Source: Coleofasciculus sp937127375
Lineage (GTDB): Bacteria; Cyanobacteriota; Cyanobacteriia; Cyanobacteriales; Coleofasciculaceae
Reading direction: 5' to 3' (one strand)
Assembly: GCA_040218875.1 (NCBI GenBank)
Contig: JAVJQP010000050.1
DNA length: 64,000 nucleotides
The notes beneath the pieces are model-generated. The model saw only the letters and a program-made list of their open reading frames with translations. It had not been told where the DNA came from and made no database searches. A program made the translations under genes and the position numbers. Within the stretch, counting starts at the first letter, position 1. Each line of letters begins with the position of its first letter. Below, piece by piece: positions 42,717-50,696 of the stretch.

Positions 42717-45700
42717 CTATTCCCATTCTCGCCACTGGTTCGCCCAGTTTTGAAAAATGCCCAAAATTTGCTCCCGTCGCTGTTCAAAGTTAGCAGCAAT
42801 GCTAATAAAAATAATGCCAGCGATTAAGCCAATGACCCATTTGGAAAAGGGATACTGAAAACTCAAAACAACTAACTGGTAAAATACCGTTAGAACAAAT
42901 GTTGCTGTACCAACCATTAAAAATGCCCGAATTCGCAGTCCTAATCCAGCAAATATGGCAACCAGGCTAATGATTCCGGGAATGAGTCCAGTCTCTTGAT
43001 GGAAAAAGAACGCGGCTAAACAAATGATGCTACTACCCAGTAAGCGGAAGTAGTGACGAGTTTGTCGTTTTCGGGGACGTTTTAATTCTGGATCAATTTG
43101 GGCAATGTAGAGGCAAGATCCGCCAATTAGGGCAGCATACCACAAGGGTTCAGTGATTTGTTGATTAACTAAAACCCGCCAAATTGCCCAATCAACGAAA
43201 AATAGACTCAAATATGTCCAGCGTAAATTAGACTGGCGGTTGGCAACCCAGGCATAAAACCCGGCAACGGCTAGTAAATTGATTGAAGATAGGGTTTGAT
43301 AGTTGAGGCAAACCGTTAGCAAAGGAGAGATGATGGCGTAATGTTGCCAAGGTTTATCATTCCATCCCCAGCGTCGCCAAGGCAGTTGAAAAAGCGCGAT
43401 CGCGAATAAACAAGCCATTACCCCTCTCCAGGGGTCAAATATGCTCAACTGTGTCCAGGTTAAACGCGCATAAACACCTGTGGCGGCGACTTCGGTTAAT
43501 CCGGCGTATATCCAGAGGTTAGATGATGGGGGTGATGAGGGAGATGAGGGAGATAACTGGCGTTTTTGTCTTGTACGCCCCTGTAATAAGGCATAAATAG
43601 CCAGTACCCAACTGATGGCAAGTCCGATGGTTCTCAGATTTGGTGTGGTTAACACCGACATTCCCACCGTTAACACCATCAGTAAACTGGCAATTGCCCA
43701 GTGAATATGGGCGGTGATTTTAATTTCAGTGATACTGAGGTTGAGAAGGGTGGATCGATCGCGCGATTGCCAAAACCATGCCAACACTCGATAAATAACC
43801 GCAATTGCCGCCGCGACACCCGCTAGAATAGTAAAGCCATCCGCTGGATTTCCTCCCTCGGCTTGCATCATCTGGTAAATTACCAGTTCATACCAAGCAA
43901 TAGAAATACCTGCTAGGGAGAGATAGGTGATCCCTTTCCAGGGAAGACGGCGACGCCCTACACCTATCCCGGTTAATGCTGCACCGAGGGTGAGTAACCC
44001 GGTATAAGGGGTGAAATACGTCCAGCGCAAACTAATGCCAATTAGGGCATAGATTAAGGGTAAACCCTCCAGTGCATTTCTAGACGCGCCAGACGCGCCA
44101 TGGCGCGTCTCTACAGGTTCCTCTGTGTCATCATCTAAACGGGCAAACCACCAATCGGTGAGGATTAGTATCACAAGTGCCAGGATAATGTTAGCGGTGG
44201 CTAAGGTTAGGGATGAACCATTTTGTAACAGAATCGTATATGCGATCGCTAATTCGATTGCCCAACTGATGCCATAGATACCAAACTCTGTAAATGATCG
44301 CCAACAGCGAAACCAAATCGCACCGCCAATTAAAATTGATGCGGCTAGGTAATGCCAACTGGATGGAATCAGTTCGACGTAACTCTGGGTACTGTGTAGC
44401 GTCAGGAATCCTAATTCTGTACCAGACAGGGCAATTGCCCATCCATCCGAGGCTTGGGCGTACAACGAAGCTAAATCGCCAGACTGGGGAATTAAGCTAG
44501 CCCGTAGCAGCCATAATCCCAAAATTGCGATCGCGCCCACCAAATACCAATCGGCGACAGATAAGGGAGGTAATCCGGGAATTCCTTGCCACAGCCATGC
44601 ACTAAAAAAGCTGAGGGCAAAACCAATTGTAATTGTAGCGGCGACAGTTTGGCGTAAATAGCGACTATTCAGGAACATTAACACTGTGGCAACCCCTAAG
44701 CCAATCAGTTGAATCTGCGGTTGGAATAGGGTTAGCCATTGGGCAAGAAATAAAGCGATCGCACTCCACGAAGCAGCCTGAATGCGCCGCGATCGCTGAC
44801 TAAGACTGGCAACTCCAGTTAAGGTTAATGGGGTGAGTAACCATAAAAGCCCCCAAGGATGCGTGGGAAAGGGAATCAAATACGTAATACTTTCCCCAGC
44901 CAGTAACACATAACTGATTCCAGCGAGGACAAAACCAATGTGCCAACAACTGTGATACCAAGTCTGCTGGGGGACAGGAGATGGAGGATTTGCTTCTACC
45001 GTTTGCCCTTCCTGCTTTATACTCAGACTCCATTCTGCCACCATTAACGCCAACAATAAACTTGCCCAAAGCGGTTCGCTGAGAGTCGGAAACCATCCAT
45101 CAATAAACGAACAGAGGGTTAATAATCCGGCGATATGGGTGAGATAAACCAGAGGAATTCGCAGCGGAGGGCGGCGATGAGTAACAATAGCAAGAGTGAC
45201 AGTGGAGAATAATAGGTTGAGCGATCGCGCCGTCGGATTCAGGGTACTGATTACCGTTAACATTACACCCAATCCGAATGTGAGTCCTTCCCCAAACCGG
45301 GCTAATCTAGGGTTCGACTTCCGATATAGCCAATCGGTCAAACCTACCCACAGAATAATGTAGGGAAATAGGGCGACACCCCACCAGGCTTCCACGTCTG
45401 AACCCACCTGTTGAGAGAGGAAACTGACTACCTCCTCTTGTACCGCCAACGGGATTAATCGCCATAGTAAAAACAGCGTTTGCAAGCCAATCAAAAAAAT
45501 GGCAGCTAAATCCAGACGCCGCCGAGAATACTGTAAGCGCTGGGCGAAAAAACCAATCGCCAACCCACTAACCACCGTGGCTTGCCAAGGAATTTCTTCT
45601 CCTACCGAAACCAACCAACCCATCAACAGTAATCCACCGCCAATTCCATCCCAGACTTTTGTACTAAAGGAGGAAACAGACTCTCGTGAGACGGCTGGAG

Positions 45701-46631
45701 GTTTTCCCTGTCGTGCCAACAACCAACCACAAATTCCCATTGCCAAAGCGAGTTGGGTAATTGGCACATTCATCACGAAAATTGCCCGTCCTAATAACAC
45801 CGTGAGGGCATAAATCACCACTAAACTACCCGTGGGTGCATTATTCGGCAAAGATGGGGATGCGCGAGGGGTTGAAGCGGCGGCGGGGAGGAAAATCGCG
45901 GTTCCGATCACACCTAAATAAACAGCGACTAATGGAACCTGTGACCAATTCCAACCCCAGTGTAGATAACTCAACCATAAAACTAGAGAAGCAGGAGAGG
46001 TAAGCCGGAATGAGTTAGTTTGGATAGACGGATTGATAACCGTAATTCCCGTTAAACTTAACGCCGCCCCCCCCACAACAATCCATTCCCAGGGATGACG
46101 CCATAACCCAAAACCATCCATTGCCCAAAAGTTAACCGGGACTAAAAGCAGGGCAATCAATTGTAAGGTTTGAGAGGTTAACTTTAAATTAGAACGCTTT
46201 CCCGCCCACAGGCTAATACTCCAAAAGATAACGGTATATGTCCATAACACACCATACTGTCCCGCTGGTGGAAAATTCTGCCATTGAGTCGCCGCGAGGA
46301 CACCGGAAGAGACAACAACCAAAAAGACACCCAGAAACAGCAGCCAGCGTACACTCAGTTCCTCTTGCCATGACTGCCATATCCGGGATAAGGGTGAGAC
46401 AGTAGGAACGGGTTCCTTGACCTTGGGTTCCACCTTTCGGGATGGGGGGCGAGATGGCAGGGGCGCAATCTCTGGTTCAGGAAGGCGACAAGATAGATAG
46501 ATTCGACCGAGTTGCTTCACTTGGGCATCACTGATTAAACCCAAGCGCAACCAGGTTTCTAGACCTTCGAGTAAGTTGGGATTGGAGGCAGAAACAGTGA
46601 GTTCAATTCTCACAGAATGTTGCGAGGACAT
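42717..46631 (-). CDS. giant polytopic membrane protein, unknown
   Basis: The protein is about 1300 aa with some 35 hydrophobic helices. A 110-residue N-terminal cytoplasmic part (LEGLETWLRLGLISDAQVKQ) includes a Pro-rich linker before the first helix. The pattern resembles cyanobacterial DUF2157-type membrane proteins, but no catalytic motif is seen. ATG 46631 is preferred; GTG 46661 would add ten residues. A perfect 20-base palindrome (44091-44110) lies in frame in a loop near residue 845. It does not obviously belong with the tRNA genes on either side. Confidence 0.65.
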   Translation of the reverse strand: MSSQHSVRIELTVSASNPNLLEGLETWLRLGLISDAQVKQLGRIYLSCRLPEPEIAPLPSRPPSRKVEPKVKEPVPTVSPLSRIWQSWQEELSVRWLLFLGVFLVVVSSGVLAATQWQNFPPAGQYGVLWTYTVIFWSISLWAGKRSNLKLTSQTLQLIALLLVPVNFWAMDGFGLWRHPWEWIVVGGAALSLTGITVINPSIQTNSFRLTSPASLVLWLSYLHWGWNWSQVPLVAVYLGVIGTAIFLPAAASTPRASPSLPNNAPTGSLVVIYALTVLLGRAIFVMNVPITQLALAMGICGWLLARQGKPPAVSRESVSSFSTKVWDGIGGGLLLMGWLVSVGEEIPWQATVVSGLAIGFFAQRLQYSRRRLDLAAIFLIGLQTLFLLWRLIPLAVQEEVVSFLSQQVGSDVEAWWGVALFPYIILWVGLTDWLYRKSNPRLARFGEGLTFGLGVMLTVISTLNPTARSLNLLFSTVTLAIVTHRRPPLRIPLVYLTHIAGLLTLCSFIDGWFPTLSEPLWASLLLALMVAEWSLSIKQEGQTVEANPPSPVPQQTWYHSCWHIGFVLAGISYVLLAGESITYLIPFPTHPWGLLWLLTPLTLTGVASLSQRSRRIQAASWSAIALFLAQWLTLFQPQIQLIGLGVATVLMFLNSRYLRQTVAATITIGFALSFFSAWLWQGIPGLPPLSVADWYLVGAIAILGLWLLRASLIPQSGDLASLYAQASDGWAIALSGTELGFLTLHSTQSYVELIPSSWHYLAASILIGGAIWFRCWRSFTEFGIYGISWAIELAIAYTILLQNGSSLTLATANIILALVILILTDWWFARLDDDTEEPVETRHGASGASRNALEGLPLIYALIGISLRWTYFTPYTGLLTLGAALTGIGVGRRRLPWKGITYLSLAGISIAWYELVIYQMMQAEGGNPADGFTILAGVAAAIAVIYRVLAWFWQSRDRSTLLNLSITEIKITAHIHWAIASLLMVLTVGMSVLTTPNLRTIGLAISWVLAIYALLQGRTRQKRQLSPSSPSSPPSSNLWIYAGLTEVAATGVYARLTWTQLSIFDPWRGVMACLFAIALFQLPWRRWGWNDKPWQHYAIISPLLTVCLNYQTLSSINLLAVAGFYAWVANRQSNLRWTYLSLFFVDWAIWRVLVNQQITEPLWYAALIGGSCLYIAQIDPELKRPRKRQTRHYFRLLGSSIICLAAFFFHQETGLIPGIISLVAIFAGLGLRIRAFLMVGTATFVLTVFYQLVVLSFQYPFSKWVIGLIAGIIFISIAANFEQRREQILGIFQNWANQWREWE
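44091..44110. repeat. in-frame perfect palindrome in the giant membrane protein
   Basis: AGACGCGCCATGGCGCGTCT is a perfect 20-base palindrome followed by CTAC; it is the end-conserved form of the GTAGAGACG family. Read in the gene's frame it gives part of VETRHGASGASRNAL, in a soluble loop between membrane helices. Confidence 0.85.
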
Positions 46632-46737
46632 AGTTTTCGGGGGTTCGTTCGTAGTCGGCACTTTAGTGCCAGAAGAAGCGCTGAAGCGCTTACTACAAAC
46701 AGATTAATTAATCCTAGCATTAGATTTTTTGAACAGT

Positions 46738-47085
46738 GGGGAGGGCGGGTTTTGTTTTTCCGTTAGTGGTGACTAGCTGAATTTCATTTATCGGTGGGGA
46801 GGGCGGGTTTTGTTGTTTCGTTATTGGTGGTGAGGGCGGGTTTTGTTGTTCCGTTATTGGTGGGGAAGGGCGGGTTTTGTTGTTCCGTTATCGGTGGGGA
46901 AGGGCGGGTTTTGTTGTTCCGTTATCGGTGGATATCTAAATTTAGTCCCTAAACCCGCCCCTACAGATTCCCTAAACCCGCCCCTACAATTGTCCCTAAA
47001 CCCGCCCCTACAGATTCCCTAAACCCGCCCCTACAATTGTCCCTAAACCCGCCCCTACAGATTCCCTAAACCTGCCTCGACAATT
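46738..47085. repeat. two facing tandem arrays of GGGCGGGTTT units
   Basis: At 46738-46935 about five units of ~36 bp carry GGGCGGGTTTTGTTGTTCCG. At 46943-47085 six units of ~24 bp carry CCCTAAACCCGCCCCTACA. The two arrays are complementary in their core (GGGCGGGTTT / AAACCCGCCC), so the region can fold into a long hairpin. No ORF is supported in this gap. Confidence 0.9.
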
Positions 47086-47111
47086 GACGTATAAGGTATA
47101 AAATATTACTT

Positions 47112-47954
47112 ATGAACCGGATTGCGATCGCGCAAGATACACTCAAGATTCTCGATGCTGGCTATTACGACTCTCCGACGGGTCAACGGGTTGATATTAA
47201 TCAAGATTTAAACGCTTGTCTAGCTCAGACAAAATACTATGACCCAGACAGTCTCTCTACTCTCGAACAAAATGTTCTCTCCAGCACTCCCAAATTCTCT
47301 ACAACTGAATTTGAAGTCAGGAATGAAACAACGTTAATCGGAGCAGAACGCATGGCACAATCTCAACAGTTTCACAAGATTGGCGTCCTTAACTTTGCTT
47401 CAGCTAAAAACCCTGGCGGTGGATTTATCAACGGCGCTCAAGCCCAAGAAGAAAGTCTAGCTAGAAGTTCTGCCCTTTATAAAAGCTTGTTAAAATGTCC
47501 AGAATACTATGAGTATCATCGTTCCCATAAGTCACTTCTCTACTCAGATCGGATCATTTATTCCCCAGGTTGTCCAATTTTTCGTAAAGATGATGGCACA
47601 TTACTAGAGCCACCTTATTGTGTCGATTTTATTACGAGTCCTGCTCCCAATGCGGGTGCAATTTGGCGCAATCAACCGAAAAATGGGGCAAGAATACGCG
47701 ATGCTTTATATAGTCGCGGTGCTAAAGTCTTGAGTTTATCAGTTGAACAGGGATGTGATGCACTCGTTTTAGGCGCTTGGGGATGTGGCGTTTTTCAGAA
47801 TGAACCCTCAATGGTTGCCCAAATGTTTGCTGATTTTTTATTACCCAATTGTCAATTTTGGGGACAATTAAAAATGGTGTTGTTTTCTGTCCTTGATTCA
47901 ACCAAACAAAAAAGAATAATCACCGAATTCCACAATCGATTTTCAGACAAATGA
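47112..47954 (+). CDS. TIGR02452 family PARG-like protein
   Basis: The 280-aa protein has the N-terminal TLKILDAGYYDSPTGQRVDI of the family and the PARG signature: NFASAKNPGGGFINGAQAQEE (GGG then QEE, with catalytic Glu). A later GAWGCGVFQNEP matches the macro-fold phosphate loop. Such proteins hydrolyse ADP-ribose linkages. It precedes tRNA-Arg by about 50 bases on the same strand, with a run of AATGACAA units between. Confidence 0.92.
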   Translation: MNRIAIAQDTLKILDAGYYDSPTGQRVDINQDLNACLAQTKYYDPDSLSTLEQNVLSSTPKFSTTEFEVRNETTLIGAERMAQSQQFHKIGVLNFASAKNPGGGFINGAQAQEESLARSSALYKSLLKCPEYYEYHRSHKSLLYSDRIIYSPGCPIFRKDDGTLLEPPYCVDFITSPAPNAGAIWRNQPKNGARIRDALYSRGAKVLSLSVEQGCDALVLGAWGCGVFQNEPSMVAQMFADFLLPNCQFWGQLKMVLFSVLDSTKQKRIITEFHNRFSDK

Positions 47955-48006
47955 CAAATGACAAATGACAAATGACAAATGACAAATGACAGAGGACGAA
48001 ATATAA

Positions 48007-48079
48007 GCCCCCATAGCTCAAGGGATAGAGCAGCAGCCTTCTAAGCTGAGAGTTCCAGGTTCAAATCCTGGTGGGGGCG
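48007..48079 (+). tRNA. tRNA-Arg(TCT)
   Basis: Acceptor GCCCCCA/TGGGGGC, loop CTTCTAA, T-arm CCAGG-TTCAAAT-CCTGG. It is followed 62 bases later by the rRNA-like RNA. Confidence 0.92.
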
Positions 48080-48095
48080 TTGAATACCGTTCAAA

Positions 48096-48159
48096 AAGGA
48101 GGTTATTTTCTTTGACTAAACAAACCGTGCGATCGCGCCTTGCGTGCCCTGACATCTAA
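48096..48159 (+). other. perfect Shine-Dalgarno and possible 15-codon leader ORF
   Basis: AAGGAGGT (48096-48103) matches the anti-Shine-Dalgarno fully. Eight bases on is TTG (48112), opening 15 codons (MTKQTVRSRLACPDI) to TAA at 48157-48159, which lies in the 5' closing stem of the rRNA-like RNA. Translation is not shown. Confidence 0.3.
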
Positions 48160-48396
48160 GAGCTTACATACTTAGTACGAGAGGAAGAGTAACGCTGTTC
48201 TATTAACAGTGGGCGTTTGAGAACGAGGAGTGCGAATAACCCGATAGGTTGGCTTAGAGGTAGCCATCCTTTAAAGAGTGTGTAATAACTCATCGGCGGA
48301 GTTCCTCTAGTAACTGAGAAGGCGCATCACAACGCTCTGGTAACTTGCACGCGAGGGCGATCGCACAATTACAGGCTCTTAGACTCAATGGCACGC
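48142..48396 (+). ncRNA. structured RNA mimicking the 23S sarcin-ricin loop and GTPase-associated centre
   Basis: A closing stem pairs GCGTGCC (48142-48148) with GGCACGC (48390-48396) and TCTAAGAGC (48155-48163) with GCTCTTAGA (48375-48383), all perfect. Next, 48170-48190 is a sarcin-ricin loop: AGTACGAGAGGA in an ACT/AGT stem, including the bulged G, the GAGA tetraloop and the equivalents of A2660 (48180) and G2661 (48181). A hairpin with AACGC/GCGTT follows. Then 48241-48296 matches the L11-binding region (E. coli 1051-1108): GGCTTAGAGGTAGCC with A1067 equivalent at 48256, and GAGTGTGTAATAACTC with A1095 equivalent at 48284. The base stem CCGAT/ATCGG differs from 23S on both strands, and C1092-G1099 is replaced by T-A (48281/48288), so pairing is preserved. 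A GAGGAG/TTCCTC stem (48225-48230/48302-48307) encloses this domain. The order of the two motifs is opposite to 23S, so it is not a simple fragment. Role unknown; mimicry is inferred. Confidence 0.8.
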
Positions 48397-48517
48397 TCAA
48401 TAAGCATTTTTGGAGCGACGAAACTTTGATATATCGTAGGGTGGGCATTGCCCACCAGCATACCAGTCAGTGCCATTCATCTTAGACTAAAATAGTACAA
48501 AAATACCAATTACCAGT

Positions 48518-48979
48518 ATGCCAGTCTATTTTTATAGCACCCGTGAAAAACCCTACGGTTGCTTTTCCAACTTTTCTCGCCATGGTTTCGAGTTAGATGG
48601 TTGTTGGTGGGCAACGAGTGAACATTACTTCCAGGCACAGAAATTTGTCGAGACAGATCGTCCTTGGTTCGACAAAATATGCGAGGTGAAAACGCCTAAA
48701 GACGCTGCCAAAATGGGTAGAAGTCGGCAACACCCTATCCGGAGCGATTGGGAACAAGTCAAGGATGAAATTATGAAGCAGGGAGTTTTGCAGAAGTTTG
48801 AAACTCATGCTGATATCCGCGAAATACTTTTGGCGACAGGGGATGAGTTGATTGTAGAGAATTCCCCCATCGATTACTACTGGGGATGCGGTAAAGATGG
48901 CAGTGGTAAAAATCGATTGGGAGAGATTTTAATGGCAGTGCGAGAGATATTGTGTCAACCCCTTACAAAGGACGAATGA
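48518..48979 (+). CDS. NADAR domain protein, predicted ADP-ribose glycosidase
   Basis: The 153-aa protein is a single NADAR domain: YGCFSNFSRHGFELDG, WWATSEHYFQAQKF, RSRQHPIRSDWEQVKDEIM and DYYWGCGKDGSGKNRLGEIL, with the conserved Glu (SEHYFQA) and Trp-Gly. NADAR enzymes have been shown to remove ADP-ribose from modified guanine and are common in large phages. It lies between the rRNA-like RNA and tRNA-Ala. Only 116 bases separate it from a dispersed GGTGGGCATTGCCCACC palindrome upstream. Confidence 0.93.
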   Translation: MPVYFYSTREKPYGCFSNFSRHGFELDGCWWATSEHYFQAQKFVETDRPWFDKICEVKTPKDAAKMGRSRQHPIRSDWEQVKDEIMKQGVLQKFETHADIREILLATGDELIVENSPIDYYWGCGKDGSGKNRLGEILMAVREILCQPLTKDE

Positions 48980-49056
48980 CAAATGACGAATGACGTAGCT
49001 TGCTTCTCGCTCTCGCGAGTTCTCCACCGTTAGCTTTGATTGTGTCCACCCACTTA

Positions 49057-49129
49057 GGGTCTGTAGTTCCAATGGGAGAACGCCTGTTTTGCACACAGGA
49101 GGTTGCGGGTTCAACCCCCGCCAGATCCA
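49057..49129 (+). tRNA. tRNA-Ala(TGC)
   Basis: Acceptor GGGTCTG/CAGATCC contains the G3-U70 identity pair, anticodon stem CCTGT/ACAGG, loop TTTGCAC, T-arm GCGGG-TTCAACC-CCCGC. Confidence 0.92.
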
Positions 49130-49133
49130 TGAT

Positions 49134-49209
49134 GGTGTCTGAAGCCAAAGCGGTCGCGGCGCTTGTTTGTGGAACAAGTCAATAGCGGGTTCAAGTCCCG
49201 TCAGACACC
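49134..49209 (+). tRNA. tRNA-His(GTG)
   Basis: Acceptor GTGTCTG/CAGACAC with the extra G-1 (49134) facing C73, loop TTGTGGA, stem CTTGT/ACAAG, T-arm GCGGG-TTCAAGT-CCCGT. Confidence 0.92.
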
Positions 49210-49216
49210 CTTAACT

Positions 49217-49303
49217 GGAAGATGCTGCTGAATGGACGGCAAGCGGTCTTGAAAACCGTGGTACGGCAGCGATGTCGTAGGGGTTCGATTCCTCCATCTT
49301 CCT
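49217..49303 (+). tRNA. tRNA-Ser(TGA)
   Basis: Class II: acceptor GGAAGAT/ATCTTCC, loop CTTGAAA, long extra arm around TACGGCAGCGATGTCGTA. The discriminator T and one T-stem mismatch are unusual for tRNA-Ser. Confidence 0.82.
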
Positions 49304-49306
49304 CTA

Positions 49307-49380
49307 TCCACCGGAAGCCGAAAAGTGAGGCGCTGTGCTGATAACGCAGAGGTAGAAGGGGCAGTACCTTCCCGGTGGAT
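49307..49380 (+). tRNA. tRNA-Ile(GAT), divergent T-loop
   Basis: Acceptor TCCACCG/CGGTGGA, anticodon stem CTGTG/CGCAG, loop CTGATAA. The T-arm is GAAGG-GGCAGTA-CCTTC, which lacks TTC, and an extra C follows. Identity rests on the anticodon. Confidence 0.65.
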
Positions 49381-49384
49381 TCAT

Positions 49385-49455
49385 CCCTCTGCCAGTGGAT
49401 TCTGGCACTGATACTACGAATATCGGATGCGGTGGTTCGATTCCATCCAGAGGGG
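49385..49455 (+). tRNA. tRNA-Arg(ACG)
   Basis: Acceptor CCCTCTG/CAGAGGG, D-stem AGTG/CACT, loop CTACGAA, T-arm GGTGG-TTCGATT-CCATC. A34 would be edited to inosine. Confidence 0.82.
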
Positions 49456-49463
49456 TTTAATCA

Positions 49464-49536
49464 GGGAATGTAGCTCAATTGGCAGAGCAGGTGACTCTTA
49501 ATCACTGGGTTGCAGGTTCGATTCCTGTCATTCCCA
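49464..49536 (+). tRNA. tRNA-Lys(CTT)
   Basis: Acceptor GGGAATG/CATTCCC, anticodon stem GGTGA/TCACT, loop CTCTTAA, T-arm GCAGG-TTCGATT-CCTGT. Last clear tRNA of the array. Confidence 0.92.
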
Positions 49537-49786
49537 TTTGTCCAGGTGTGGCGTAGTTTAACTAGCTAATTGTATAACGGAGTGACCGATATTTCCTGTT
49601 TGGCAAACGTGAGCCAGGGGACGCCAGGGATACACTCATCGAGAGCCACGGACGCGATCGCAATTTTCCACCTTTCCTCAGAAAGACAATTCGTAGAACT
49701 ACCTCTGTAAATGGTAAACTTAATTAGTATAGAGATAGGTATAAATTACTGCCGCAGTGTACTCACGCATTTCTCCTTAGATTAAG

Positions 49787-50692
49787 ATGGCTAATCTTCC
49801 GCATCCAATCCAGTATCAGGGAAGTAAAAGGAATCTTGCCTCAGACATTCTCAGATTCCTGCCTAATAAAATAGGAAGGTTAGTAGAGCCATTTTCAGGA
49901 ACTGCCGCGATTAGTATCGCTGCTGCTGCACGGCAGGTTAGTCAAAAGTTTTGGATTAATGATTTTAATCTGCCTTTAATTAAGTTACTAGAGTTAATTA
50001 TTGAACAGCCCGATAAAACAGCATATTTATATACAAAAATATGGAATGAGCAACATGGAAACTCGGTAGAACACTATTATAAGATTAGAGATGAATTTAA
50101 TAAAACAAATGACCCTTTCTTGTTCCTCTATCTGCTCTCCCGGTGTGTAAAGGGTTCTGTCCGATACAATAGCGATGGTTTATTTAATCAAAGCCCAGAT
50201 AAGCGTAGGAAAGGTACCCGCCCTGAAAAAATGCGACAGAATATTGAAGGAGTTTCTCATTTGCTAAAAAATAAATGTTTATTTACGGCTCTCGATTATA
50301 AAGATGTTTTAGCCAAGGTTGACAATACTGATTTTGTCTACATGGACCCTCCCTACCAAGGAGTATGTGGGAATAGAGACTCTAGATACTGCTCTGGGAT
50401 TAGTTTTGATGAATTTGTTTCAGCTATAGAAGTATTAAACAGAAAAGCAATAAAATTTGCAATTAGTTACGATGGTAAACGGGGCAATAAAATATTTGGT
50501 AAGAAACTACCGGAATATCTGGGTCTTAAGAAAATTCAAATCGAGGTAGGACGTTCATCACAGGCAACACTTTTAGGTAAACAGGAAATAACAGTAGAGT
50601 CATTATATTTGTCACCAACTTTACTCAGGGATTGCTCACCAGAAATAGAAAATTACATTCTTGGATTTCCTAAGCAATTGACGCTTCTATAG
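49787..50692 (+). CDS. D12-class adenine-specific DNA methyltransferase
   Basis: The 301-aa protein has the SAM-binding VEPFSGTAAISIAA and the catalytic DPPY in FVYMDPPYQG, with an N-terminal YQGSKRNL typical of the D12 class. It methylates adenine N6 at an unknown site. AT-rich codon use differs from the chromosome core. It is followed four bases later by a probable cognate restriction gene. Confidence 0.9.
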   Translation: MANLPHPIQYQGSKRNLASDILRFLPNKIGRLVEPFSGTAAISIAAAARQVSQKFWINDFNLPLIKLLELIIEQPDKTAYLYTKIWNEQHGNSVEHYYKIRDEFNKTNDPFLFLYLLSRCVKGSVRYNSDGLFNQSPDKRRKGTRPEKMRQNIEGVSHLLKNKCLFTALDYKDVLAKVDNTDFVYMDPPYQGVCGNRDSRYCSGISFDEFVSAIEVLNRKAIKFAISYDGKRGNKIFGKKLPEYLGLKKIQIEVGRSSQATLLGKQEITVESLYLSPTLLRDCSPEIENYILGFPKQLTLL

Positions 50693-50696
50693 CAAC

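Noticed and set aside
46943..47085. CRISPR-like array before the PARG-like gene
   Set aside because: The only spacers are alternating AGATT and ATTGT; it is a simple tandem repeat.
48142..48396. Plain 23S rRNA gene fragment
   Set aside because: Motif order is reversed relative to 23S, the closing stem is new, and substitutions keep base pairs.
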